From: an uncultured Chlorobiaceae bacterium
Lineage (GTDB): Bacteria > Bacteroidota > Chlorobiia > Chlorobiales > Chlorobiaceae
Direction: 5' to 3'
Length of the DNA: 6,416 bases
NCBI GenBank assembly: GCA_903838095.1
Contig: CAILXE010000162.1
Location: 1-6,416, forward strand
Each line of letters starts with the position of its first letter. Position 1 is the first letter of the stretch. This document shows, in pieces, positions 1 to 6,361 of the stretch. Under the pieces are notes generated by a model, which had not been told where the DNA came from, made no database searches, and worked only from the letters and a program-made list of their open reading frames with translations. Made by a program: the position numbers and the translations under genes.

Positions 1-402
1 GCTGTCGGATTCGCCGTCATCATTGCCGCAGGTTTCATGCACGACCAGTCACTGCTTCGCATCGGTCTTGTGGTGACCGGTATGGGTCTCGGTGCGGCAA
101 GTGTTTCCAACATCTCGATGATGATGAACATGACAGCGGGTCGCAGCGGTATCTATATCGGCCTCTGGGGCACTGCACAGAGTCTTGCCATCTTTATCGG
201 TCATTCCGGAGCGGGCGTGATTCGTGATGTGATCTATACACTCTCCGGCAACCACATGTTGGCCTATGCCGTTATATTTGTTATCGAGATCCTTGCGTTT
301 ACGTCATCGAGCCTCTTGCTGCCCCATATTTCCAAAGAGGCTTTCGAGGCCGAGAGCGAAGCGAAAATGTCGGAATTCGCCGTTACAGCGAAGGCCGGTT
401 GA
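1..402 (+). CDS. PucC/BCD-family MFS transporter, C-terminal fragment (5' end outside the window)
   Basis: This is an open frame from the first base to a TGA at 400-402, giving 133 residues of C-terminus; the true start lies upstream. It is strongly hydrophobic, with membrane segments near residues 1-13, 18-42, 51-73 and 87-107, then a short polar tail. The segment GLWGTAQSLA (54-63), followed by G-rich residues and an RD pair (R75, D76), matches the conserved C-terminal half of PucC/LhaA-type proteins. That family is MFS-like and is linked to assembly of light-harvesting complexes or handling of (bacterio)chlorophyll in phototrophs. The assignment comes from these motifs; the substrate is unknown. 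The radical SAM gene begins 7-22 bases after the stop on the same strand, so co-transcription is likely. Family call is fairly sure, exact role is not. Confidence 0.8.
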   Translation, partial: AVGFAVIIAAGFMHDQSLLRIGLVVTGMGLGAASVSNISMMMNMTAGRSGIYIGLWGTAQSLAIFIGHSGAGVIRDVIYTLSGNHMLAYAVIFVIEILAFTSSSLLLPHISKEAFEAESEAKMSEFAVTAKAG

Positions 403-424
403 TGGTAAAATGGAATCACCAAAC

Positions 425-1369
425 ATGAAATATGTTTTCGGGCCGGTATCCTCCAAACGCCTGGGGCAGTCGCTGGGAGTGGATTTGCTCCCCCCAAAAA
501 GCTGTACCTGGAACTGCATCTATTGCCAGTTGGGCAAAACAAAAAAATTTGTCACCGACAGGCAGGAGTTTTTTCCTCGTGAAGATATTCTGGAGGAGAT
601 ACGTGAGTCATTAAAAGTTAACACACGTCTCGACTGGATTACCTTTGTCGGCTCTGGTGAAACCTTGCTTTACAAGGGAATCGGATGGCTTATTACTGAG
701 GTGAAAAAGCTGACCACCATTCCCGTTGCGGTTATTACCAACGGTTCGCTTCTCTGCCTTTCCGAAGTCCGTGAGGAGCTGCTTCAGGCTGATGCTGTCC
801 TTCCCTCCCTCAATGCAGGATCAGAAGTTCTCTATGAGCTGATTGATCGTCCTGCTTCTGGCCAGACGTTACTTCAGCATAAAGAGGGTCTGAAAGCTTT
901 TCGACGTGAATACAAAGGGCGCCTCTGGATTGAGGTGATGCTGCTTGGTGGAATAAACGACACTGATGCGGCTCTCAATGATCTTGTCAATGTTCTTGAA
1001 GAGATCAAGCCTGATATGGTGCACCTTGTGCTGCCAACCAGACCTGCTCCCGAGCAGGAGATTCGGTTACCCTCTGATGAGCGCCTTGAGAAGGCGATTG
1101 CCATTCTCTCAAAAGCGGCGATGGTTGTTCATCCTCTCAAGGGCAATATGGATCTTCGTAATACCCCCGACATGCTTGAGGCGATTACTGGCATTGTCTC
1201 CCGTCATCCGGTTCAGCAGCGTGAACTGCATAAGGCGATTGCTGACTGTTTTCCCGATGAACCCCACAAGACAGATGATCTCATGGCTGAGTTCTTTGCC
1301 TCCGGGCGGTTCAATCGTGTTGAGCATCATGGCGAACCATACTGGGTGATCAAGGAGAGTGTCGGCTGA
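425..1369 (+). CDS. Radical SAM protein, COG0731 (Fe-S oxidoreductase) type
   Basis: The product is 314 residues from ATG 425, or 319 from the in-frame ATG at 410. I chose 425 because related proteins usually begin just before the K-Y-V-F-G-P motif; neither start has a strong Shine-Dalgarno site. The CxxxCxxC cluster is C27, C31 and C34, which should ligate a [4Fe-4S] cluster that cleaves S-adenosylmethionine. GSGET (76-80) corresponds to the SAM-binding GGE-like motif, and ITNGSLL (104-110) is a typical barrel strand. After the barrel, residues about 258-312 look like a small winged-helix-like domain with a conserved-looking PYWVI end. COG0731 proteins are distantly related to the TYW1 tRNA-modification enzymes, but the bacterial members have no settled substrate, so I give no reaction. 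The gene follows the pucC-like gene closely and converges with the histidine kinase gene 21 bases downstream. Confidence 0.88.
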   Translation: MKYVFGPVSSKRLGQSLGVDLLPPKSCTWNCIYCQLGKTKKFVTDRQEFFPREDILEEIRESLKVNTRLDWITFVGSGETLLYKGIGWLITEVKKLTTIPVAVITNGSLLCLSEVREELLQADAVLPSLNAGSEVLYELIDRPASGQTLLQHKEGLKAFRREYKGRLWIEVMLLGGINDTDAALNDLVNVLEEIKPDMVHLVLPTRPAPEQEIRLPSDERLEKAIAILSKAAMVVHPLKGNMDLRNTPDMLEAITGIVSRHPVQQRELHKAIADCFPDEPHKTDDLMAEFFASGRFNRVEHHGEPYWVIKESVG

Positions 1370-1390
1370 AGGTTTTTCAGGAACAACTTC

Positions 1391-2896
1391 CTACGAGGTT
1401 TTCGTCGCGCCGTCCGGAAAGATCAGGGTGAATGTTGTTCCTATGTTTTCTTTGCTGCTCACCGATACCTTGATCTGCTGAAGGTCTGCAAGTTTTTTTA
1501 CGATCGATAATCCTAAGCCAAACCCTCCAGTCCCTGAGTTTCTCGACTCATCAACCCGGTAAAACCGCTCAAAAATTGCCACCAGTTTTTCTTCAGGGAT
1601 ACCGATTCCCTGATCGCTTATTCGACAGACAAGTGTATTGGCAGATCGCTCTGCGACTATGGCTATTGATGAACCTGATGGTGAGTACTTGATGGCATTT
1701 GAAAGAATATTTTCAAAAATCATGTCAAGCATTCCGACATCTGCTGCAATTCTGTCGTTTTCTGTGAGATCAACAGTTATAGCAATCCCTTTAGCGGATG
1801 CTGACAGACGCATTCTTTCAATCACACTCTCAAGATGCGGGTAGAGTGCTATCATCTCAATACGAGGATTGATCTTGTTGCTCTCGTGTCGCGCCAGCAT
1901 AAGTAACTGGTCGATTAACCGTGCCATACGGTTTAATTCTTTAAGGCAGAACTCGATTCTTGATTCGTAGTGCTCTCTCTCTCTCGGTTTGCGCACCAGT
2001 ACTTCAAGGGTTCCCTTGACAATCGAAAGGGGTGTTTTCAATTCGTGAGAAGCATTTGCTGTAAAATCTTTTTCGCGCTTAAATGCATCCTCTATTCTGT
2101 CGAGCAGCGCATTCATGGTTGCCGATAAACGATACAATTCATCATGATGATAGGGCAGCGGAATGCGCTGATCAAGATTTGTCTGTGACATTTTTTCAGC
2201 AGTTGCTATTACCTTTTCAATAGGACGTATGCTTTTACCAGCGATGAGACGGGTAAGCACAAAAAGAGTCAGAATAATAACGGGAAACGAAAATAAAAAA
2301 ATAGCACGCAGATCATTCAGGACAATAATCGCATTTTTTACAGGAACAGCAAAGATAAGATAGCCCTCAGTTATCCCTTGGTTATTGATGAGAGGAATCT
2401 GTGCCTGCCGGACCATTGAACCCTCAAAGTGACTGTTGAAGAACGTCGCTCCGGATTCATTAGGATTAAATGCCAGAGAGCACCAGGAAAGGTTTGTTGA
2501 TTTATTGACTATTTCGCCATTTTTGTTCACGAGCTGAACAAAGTCAGTATCAACATTTACCTTTTTTTTCTTTCTTGAACCTATGTCATTGTCGTTATCA
2601 CTGTCGTTATCATTATTTTCATTATCAATCTCTTTAATGTTATCAAACCCTTTAAAGTCATGAGCTGATATATGTGACTCTGAAAGAATTGCTGAAATCT
2701 GATGTCTTATCTCATCATCAAATTGCCTGTAAACGACACTTTCAACCATGAAGTAGATGCTTGTAAACATCAGGGCAATTAAAAATGCTGTAGCAATGGT
2801 ATAATAAAATGCAATCCGGTTTCGCAAACTCATGACCGACCAGTCTGTAAAGAAAAAGTCTCGCTTTTTAACAGGATTTGCTGGTTTCATGCTCAT
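1391..2896 (-). CDS. Membrane-bound sensor histidine kinase (HAMP-HisKA-HATPase_c)
   Basis: The 501-residue product autophosphorylates and passes phosphate to the response regulator encoded just upstream. Domains in order: cytoplasmic N-terminus; TM1 about 28-50; extracytoplasmic sensor domain about 51-196; TM2 about 197-219; HAMP about 217-272; HisKA with phosphoacceptor H284 in SHELKTPL; HATPase_c with N box N396/N400, G1 box DQGIGI (428-433), F box 441-447 and G2 box GTGGFGLGL (455-463). All catalytic motifs are intact. The architecture resembles CusS/QseC-type kinases, but the signal is unknown. The start overlaps the regulator stop as ATGA (2893-2896), implying translational coupling. 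M22 (ATG at 2831-2833) also resembles a family N-terminus and is an alternative start. Unusual features are a D/N/E/S-only stretch at 91-104, a KKKK run at 109-112, and one sensor-domain cysteine, C139. This gene looks more AT-rich than the pucC end. Confidence 0.95.
   Translation of the reverse strand: MSMKPANPVKKRDFFFTDWSVMSLRNRIAFYYTIATAFLIALMFTSIYFMVESVVYRQFDDEIRHQISAILSESHISAHDFKGFDNIKEIDNENNDNDSDNDNDIGSRKKKKVNVDTDFVQLVNKNGEIVNKSTNLSWCSLAFNPNESGATFFNSHFEGSMVRQAQIPLINNQGITEGYLIFAVPVKNAIIVLNDLRAIFLFSFPVIILTLFVLTRLIAGKSIRPIEKVIATAEKMSQTNLDQRIPLPYHHDELYRLSATMNALLDRIEDAFKREKDFTANASHELKTPLSIVKGTLEVLVRKPREREHYESRIEFCLKELNRMARLIDQLLMLARHESNKINPRIEMIALYPHLESVIERMRLSASAKGIAITVDLTENDRIAADVGMLDMIFENILSNAIKYSPSGSSIAIVAERSANTLVCRISDQGIGIPEEKLVAIFERFYRVDESRNSGTGGFGLGLSIVKKLADLQQIKVSVSSKENIGTTFTLIFPDGATKTS
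2588..2611. repeat. 12-bp tandem duplication inside the kinase sensor domain
   Basis: Two head-to-tail 12-base units, ATTGTCGTTATC (2588-2599) and ACTGTCGTTATC (2600-2611), match at 11 of 12 positions. The unit length is a multiple of three, so the frame is kept. On the minus strand they encode most of the D/N-rich stretch at residues 91-104 of the histidine kinase. This looks like replication-slippage expansion within coding DNA. Confidence 0.7.
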
Positions 2897-3570
2897 GACA
2901 CACTTGGTTCCCGGACAATATATCCTACCCCGCGAATGGTTTGAATAAGGTTTCCCGCACCTGCGGCATCAAGCTTTTTGCGTAAAAAAGTGATATACAC
3001 ATCAATTACCGAAGTGTCTGAATCGAAATGGATATCCCATACATGCTCGATGATGCGGCTTCTGGTGCATACACGGTCTTTATTGCGGATCAGGTATTCA
3101 AGCAGGGCAAACTCTTTGGGAGTGAGGGTTATTTCCTGTGAACCGGAAAATACCTGATGGGTAGCCGGATTGATGCAGAGGCTCCCGGCACATAAAGAGT
3201 CATCAGCCTTGTTTTTCGTTCTGAGCTGTACTCTGATACGCGCCAGCAACTCTTCAAACTCAAAAGGTTTTTTTATGTAGTCATTAGCACCGGCGTCCAG
3301 CCCGAACACAACGTCTTCAAGGGTATCTTTTGCCGTCAGAAAAAGTATCGGTACGAGGTTGCCGGATTTTCGAATCTGTCGGCATACCTCAATACCACTC
3401 AGGGCGGGAATCATCCAGTCAACGATGATCAAGTCATATTCATTGATCAAAGCCATATCAAGGCCTGTTTTGCCATCGTATGCAATATCGACGGCAAAGT
3501 ACTCTTCTTCAAGTCCATCCTTGAGGAAACCGGCTATTCCTGGCTCGTCTTCAATTATAAGCAGTCTCAT
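2893..3570 (-). CDS. OmpR/PhoB-family two-component response regulator
   Basis: The product has 225 residues, the usual length for this family. The N-terminal receiver domain (about 1-118) has the acidic pair E7/D8, phosphoacceptor D51 in the IIVDWMIP context, T79 and the conserved lysine K101 in the KKPF motif. The C-terminal winged-helix DNA-binding domain (about 125-222) has LTPKEFALLEYL at 149-160 and the DVYITFLRKKLD plus TIRGVGYIV end typical of OmpR/PhoB regulators. It should bind tandem direct repeats as a dimer once phosphorylated by the kinase gene that overlaps its stop by 4 bases. The cytochrome gene ends 18 bases upstream on the same strand, so three genes probably share a transcript. 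There is no good Shine-Dalgarno site before the ATG, so translation may depend on coupling. A phased repeat upstream of the operon is the obvious candidate target. Family is certain; regulon is unknown. Confidence 0.95.
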   Translation of the reverse strand: MRLLIIEDEPGIAGFLKDGLEEEYFAVDIAYDGKTGLDMALINEYDLIIVDWMIPALSGIEVCRQIRKSGNLVPILFLTAKDTLEDVVFGLDAGANDYIKKPFEFEELLARIRVQLRTKNKADDSLCAGSLCINPATHQVFSGSQEITLTPKEFALLEYLIRNKDRVCTRSRIIEHVWDIHFDSDTSVIDVYITFLRKKLDAAGAGNLIQTIRGVGYIVREPSVS

Positions 3571-3588
3571 GCGTTGTGTGTTGAAAGA

Positions 3589-4119
3589 TTAATCTTTATC
3601 CCCGTCTGTTGCTTTCACTTTGGAAAGAGCTAAAATGTCACCAAGAACTTCCTTTGGATGTTTGCCGTTGGCGCTGGCTATTTGTTCAACAGTGGCCGAT
3701 GGATCTTTGACAATGATGCCTTTTGTCCCAAGTTGTTCAACAAGAACCGCAGGTGTGGTTTTTATCACAAGCGCAACGGTTTCAAGTGACGATGATGCAA
3801 GAGCATAAGCGGCTGCTTTCGCAGGATTTTCGTTTTCCTCTTTTTCACCGAATATTGGAAGGACAGATGCAATGGTCACCATGAGTGCGGCGCCAATAAT
3901 GCCAAGAGCAGGTTTTTTTGAGAAGTATCCAGAAAATTGTTTCCAGTTTGCAACGACATGGAGTGTTACTCCGCTGACAAGAAGCCAGCTCAGCCACTTG
4001 TGGACAGGTTCAACCAATCCAATCTCAATATCAAAAAAAATCAAAAGGCCGGTAACTGCTGAAATTGTAAATGCCCCAACAGCAAGAGGGGTTGCCCAGG
4101 ATTTAATCGTTGTACTCAT
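3589..4119 (-). CDS. DUF4405-type membrane b-cytochrome with a soluble C-terminal tail
   Basis: From ATG 4117-4119 the product has 176 residues. Three hydrophobic segments are visible: about 11-29, 41-58 and 70-90. The second is flanked by H40 and H54 in the pattern PVHKWLSWLL...TLHVVANWK, which matches DUF4405 and cytochrome b561-like proteins where such histidines ligate heme; heme binding is inferred. Residues about 91-176 are polar and helical, with an EQIASANGKHPKEVLGDIL module (145-163) resembling tails seen on some DUF4405 proteins. An upstream in-frame ATG at 4198-4200 would add 27 residues (203 in all), but that extension is not membrane-like and overlaps the likely promoter, so I prefer the shorter form. 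Neither start has a convincing Shine-Dalgarno. It is the first gene of a probable operon with the two-component system, which suggests a redox sensor partner or a target of the system. It could also be a simple electron carrier. Confidence 0.78.
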   Translation of the reverse strand: MSTTIKSWATPLAVGAFTISAVTGLLIFFDIEIGLVEPVHKWLSWLLVSGVTLHVVANWKQFSGYFSKKPALGIIGAALMVTIASVLPIFGEKEENENPAKAAAYALASSSLETVALVIKTTPAVLVEQLGTKGIIVKDPSATVEQIASANGKHPKEVLGDILALSKVKATDGDKD

Positions 4120-4148
4120 GGAGTGTCGCTGATCGACTTGAATTTTAG

Positions 4149-4162
4149 TATTTTGTAAAATA
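4149..4162. repeat. Short inverted repeat TATTTT-GT-AAAATA in the cytochrome leader
   Basis: Two perfect 6-base arms flank a GT centre, 30 bases upstream of the chosen cytochrome start. It is followed at 4161-4168 by the 8-base palindrome TATCGATA. It could be an operator or part of a promoter for the minus-strand operon. AT-rich palindromes of this size also arise by chance, so the functional call is weak. Confidence 0.2.
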
Positions 4163-4184
4163 TCGATACGTTTTAACTGTAACC

Positions 4185-4190
4185 AATGTA
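4185..4190 (-). promoter_or_regulatory. Possible -10 element of the cytochrome/two-component operon
   Basis: On the minus strand this reads TACATT, a moderate match to TATAAT. It lies 11 bases beyond the last repeat half-site (TTTAAG read on the minus strand). In activator-dependent OmpR-family promoters the regulator box commonly replaces a good -35, and no good -35 is seen here. If it is real, transcription would start near 4178, downstream of the ATG at 4198-4200, which supports the shorter cytochrome. Weak call based on position. Confidence 0.25.
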
Positions 4191-4201
4191 TCGCCGGCAT
4201 T

Positions 4202-4240
4202 CTTAAAGAAGTCCAAAAGGAAGCTTAAATTTAGCTTAAA
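4202..4240. promoter_or_regulatory. Phased direct repeats (CTTAAA every 11 bp), candidate OmpR-family operator
   Basis: CTTAAA occurs at 4202-4207, 4224-4229 and 4235-4240, that is at offsets 0, 22 and 33. A degenerate copy, CCAAAA, fills the missing position at 4213-4218, so four half-sites follow an 11-bp period. The last two are longer, AGCTTAAA at 4222-4229 and 4233-4240. OmpR/PhoB-family regulators are known to bind head-to-tail half-sites spaced by about one helical turn. The array lies upstream of the cytochrome and two-component operon and also ahead of the divergent ppk2, so it could act on both. The repeat is seen directly; binding by the adjacent regulator is inference. Confidence 0.5.
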
Positions 4241-4255
4241 AGCATGAGTGTTCCA

Positions 4256-4261
4256 TATCAT
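4256..4261 (+). promoter_or_regulatory. Possible -10 element (TATCAT) for ppk2
   Basis: TATCAT matches TATAAT at five of six positions and ends 19 bases before the ppk2 ATG. The position 17-18 bases upstream falls inside the last CTTAAA half-site and has no good TTGACA match, so the promoter may depend on, or be blocked by, a protein bound to the repeats. The predicted leader would be short, about 13 bases, and contains an AAGGTG ribosome binding site at 4271-4276. Confidence 0.3.
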
Positions 4262-4280
4262 TCACAGAACAAGGTGACTG

Positions 4281-5159
4281 ATGCATTTTGACCATGATGC
4301 ACTAAGGGTTCGTGAAGGTGAACGGGTGAATCTCACCAAACGTCCGACGCTTGTTGATCCGGTTTACGGTTCAAAAAAAGAGTACAAGGAGATGCTTGCT
4401 GCTCATGTTGAGCAATTGAGCAAATTGCAGCAGGTCCATTATGCAGATAATCGATATGCGCTGTTGCTGATTTTTCAGGCAATGGATGCAGCAGGAAAGG
4501 ACGGCGTCATCAGGCATGTGATGTCAGGCGTCAATCCACAGGGGTGTCAGGTGTTCAGTTTCAAGCATCCGTCAGCCGAAGAGCTTGATCACGATTTTCT
4601 CTGGAGAAGCAACCGATGTCTGCCGGAGCGTGGTCGTATCGGAATTTTCAACCGCTCTTATTATGAGGAGGTGCTAATTGTTCGCGTGCACCCGGAGATA
4701 CTTGCCGTGCAGGGCATTCCAGACGAATATATCAACGATGGCAAAGTCTGGGAACACCGTTATCAGTCAATTGTTGATATGGAAAATCATCTCTATCGCA
4801 ATGGTACCCGAATTGTTAAATTTTTTCTTCATCTCTCAAAAGAGGAGCAAAGGAAACGATTTCTGGCACGAATTGACGCTCCGGCAAAGAACTGGAAATT
4901 CAGTGTCGCTGATATTGAGGAGAGAAAGTACTGGAAAGAGTATATGCAGGCTTATGAGGCCTGTTTCATGGCAACAAGTACGAAACGTGCGCCATGGTAT
5001 GTTGTTCCTGCTGATGACAAACAGAATGCCCGGTTGATTGTGTCACAAATCATTGTCCATACTCTGACAGCTCTCGGGTTATCATATCCTGAAGCAAGCC
5101 CGCAACGACTCACCGAGTTGTCGGATATTCGCAAACGGCTGATTGAGGAGAGTGACTGA
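4281..5159 (+). CDS. ppk2: PPK2-family polyphosphate kinase / polyphosphate:nucleotide phosphotransferase
   Basis: The 292-residue length is normal for a one-domain PPK2. These cytoplasmic enzymes transfer phosphate between polyphosphate and nucleoside mono- or diphosphates. The Walker A region is [11 protein letters not shown] (65-75) with D69, K73 and D74. The Walker B-like region is [18 protein letters not shown] (122-139), and KNWKFS (203-208) sits in the lid. The NRSYYEEVL...RVH pattern suggests the branch including class III (AMP/ADP-using) PPK2 enzymes, but substrate preference cannot be fixed from sequence alone. N124 stands where many relatives have D before RS. The start has a suitable AAGGTG site 4 bases upstream. 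It is divergent from the cytochrome and two-component operon, sharing the intergenic region with phased repeats, and convergent with the Sel1 gene, whose stop is 26 bases beyond its own. Confidence 0.93.
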   Translation: MHFDHDALRVREGERVNLTKRPTLVDPVYGSKKEYKEMLAAHVEQLSKLQQVHYADNRYALLLIFQAMDAAGKDGVIRHVMSGVNPQGCQVFSFKHPSAEELDHDFLWRSNRCLPERGRIGIFNRSYYEEVLIVRVHPEILAVQGIPDEYINDGKVWEHRYQSIVDMENHLYRNGTRIVKFFLHLSKEEQRKRFLARIDAPAKNWKFSVADIEERKYWKEYMQAYEACFMATSTKRAPWYVVPADDKQNARLIVSQIIVHTLTALGLSYPEASPQRLTELSDIRKRLIEESD

Positions 5160-5185
5160 TTGATTGACCTGTTTATGGATCAAAA

Positions 5186-5566
5186 CTATTCAGAGCCTTT
5201 CGCGCTTAAATGGCGGTACTTTTTGCAGCCGCACTCCCATCCGTTCTTGCAAGCTTTTTCATACCATGCCTTTGCAGTCGTATAATCTTTTACAACGCCC
5301 ATGCCCTCTTCATACATTTCACCGAGGTTGAATTGTGCCTCCGCATGCCCTTGTTCGGCAGCCAGGCGATACCATTTGACAGCCTCAACATCATCTTTAT
5401 TGACATTCAGGCCAATTTCATAGTAGACTCCAAGTTTATTCTGGGCCTGAGCGTTACCATTTTCAGCTTCAAGCTGTATTGCCTGAAGCTTTTCTCTGGA
5501 ATCAGAATATGCTGTTCCACAGAACAGCATCAGAGAGACAAGAGCAAACAGTAATTTTTGAAGCAT
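5186..5566 (-). CDS. Small exported Sel1-like repeat protein
   Basis: The product has 126 residues. The N-terminus is a clear signal peptide: K4, hydrophobic core 5-18, likely cleavage after AYS (19-21). C16 is not in a convincing lipobox, so a lipoprotein is less likely. Two Sel1-like repeats follow at about 38-73 and 74-109, each with the A-x-A-Q-x-x-L-G-x-x-Y-E and W-Y-x-x-A spacing of this TPR-like family, which forms paired helices for protein-protein contacts. Residues 106-114 contain three cysteines (C106, C112, C114), so a disulfide or metal site in the periplasm is possible. The partner and function are unknown. The gene starts 24 bases after the hisF stop on the same strand, so it may be read from the hisF transcript without sharing its role. 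There is no strong Shine-Dalgarno site. Confidence 0.85.
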   Translation of the reverse strand: MLQKLLFALVSLMLFCGTAYSDSREKLQAIQLEAENGNAQAQNKLGVYYEIGLNVNKDDVEAVKWYRLAAEQGHAEAQFNLGEMYEEGMGVVKDYTTAKAWYEKACKNGWECGCKKYRHLSAKGSE

Positions 5567-5590
5567 GGGCTTGTTCTCGTTATAGGGTTG

Positions 5591-6346
5591 TTATATCCTG
5601 ACGGGGATGCCTCGTTCGCGCAAGTACTCTTTAGCCTCAAGGATTGAGTGTTGGCGAAAGTGAAAGATTGAGGCGGCAAGAGCAGCATCTGCGTGACCGT
5701 TGGTAAATCCTTCATAGAGATGCTCAAGGTTGCCGGCACCTCCGGATGCTATGACTGGAATATGAACTGATGTAGATATCCTGCAAAGGATATGGTTATC
5801 GTATCCCTCTTTGGTACCGTCACGATCCATACTGGTCACAAGCAGTTCTCCCGCGCCAAGTTCCTGAACCTTGTGTGCCCATTCAATCGCTTCAAATCGG
5901 GTTGGATTTTTCCCTGAGTGGGTATGAACAATGTAGTCATTTCCGATTTTTTTGATGTCGATAGCCACGACAACCGCCTGAGAACCATATTTTTCAGCAA
6001 TGCGGGTGATAAGGTGCGGGTCGTTGACTGCGGCCGTATTGACCGACACCTTGTCGGCTCCATGCAGAAAAACCTCTTTGGCGCGTTCAACGGAACTGAT
6101 TCCACCACCGACGGTCAGCGGAATGAAGATCTCACCGGAAACTTTCAGCACCTCTTCAAGTGTCGTTCTGCGGGATTCAAGCGAAGCCGAAATATCCAGA
6201 AAAACAAGCTCGTCAGCCAGTTCGTTATTGTAGAAGCGAGCCTGTTCAAGAATGGAACCAGCATCTCTCAACCCTTCAAAGTTTATTCCTTTTACCACTC
6301 TCCCGTCACGCACATCAAGGCAGGGGATGATCCGTTTGGCTAACAT
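5591..6346 (-). CDS. hisF: Imidazole glycerol phosphate synthase, cyclase subunit HisF
   Basis: The 251-residue product is full length for HisF, a TIM barrel. With the glutaminase HisH it converts PRFAR and ammonia to imidazole glycerol phosphate and AICAR, linking histidine and purine synthesis in the cytoplasm. The start MLAKRIIPCLDVRDGRVVKG is the canonical N-terminus. The catalytic aspartates are D11 (in PCLDV) and D130 (in VVAIDIKK). Phosphate-binding glycine motifs VGGGI (79-83) and ASGGAG (200-205) are intact, as is the SMDRDGTKEGYD loop (172-183). hisH and the other his genes are not in this window. The gene lies ahead of the Sel1 gene, 24 bases apart. The 70 bases upstream hold only a weak promoter candidate, so hisF may belong to a longer transcript beginning outside the window. 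Confidence 0.97.
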   Translation of the reverse strand: MLAKRIIPCLDVRDGRVVKGINFEGLRDAGSILEQARFYNNELADELVFLDISASLESRRTTLEEVLKVSGEIFIPLTVGGGISSVERAKEVFLHGADKVSVNTAAVNDPHLITRIAEKYGSQAVVVAIDIKKIGNDYIVHTHSGKNPTRFEAIEWAHKVQELGAGELLVTSMDRDGTKEGYDNHILCRISTSVHIPVIASGGAGNLEHLYEGFTNGHADAALAASIFHFRQHSILEAKEYLRERGIPVRI

Positions 6347-6361
6347 GGCCGTAAAAACTGA

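Noticed and set aside
266..424. Upstream extension of the radical SAM reading frame into the pucC end
   Set aside because: The first ~50 residues are an out-of-frame shadow of the PucC-like gene. Family similarity begins at the K-Y-V-F-G-P motif, next to the ATGs at 410 and 425.
966..1349. Second plus-strand frame inside the radical SAM gene (127 codons)
   Set aside because: It overlaps fully with the motif-bearing frame and shows no family features of its own.
1379..1392. Hairpin AGGAA-CAAC-TTCCT between the convergent radical SAM and kinase genes
   Set aside because: The 5-bp stem is weak and neither strand has a T-run after it, so it is not a convincing intrinsic terminator.
5160..5185. 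TTGAT/ATCAA pairing between the convergent ppk2 and Sel1 genes
   Set aside because: The stem is only five A/T-rich pairs with a long loop and no T-tract, so it is unlikely to be a terminator.
5210..5554. Plus-strand open frame opposite the Sel1 gene (114 codons)
   Set aside because: It is a shadow of the Sel1 repeats, which clearly define the coding strand.
5918..6343. Long plus-strand open frame opposite hisF (141 codons)
   Set aside because: It is antisense to a full-length, motif-complete hisF and has no recognisable domain or ribosome binding site.
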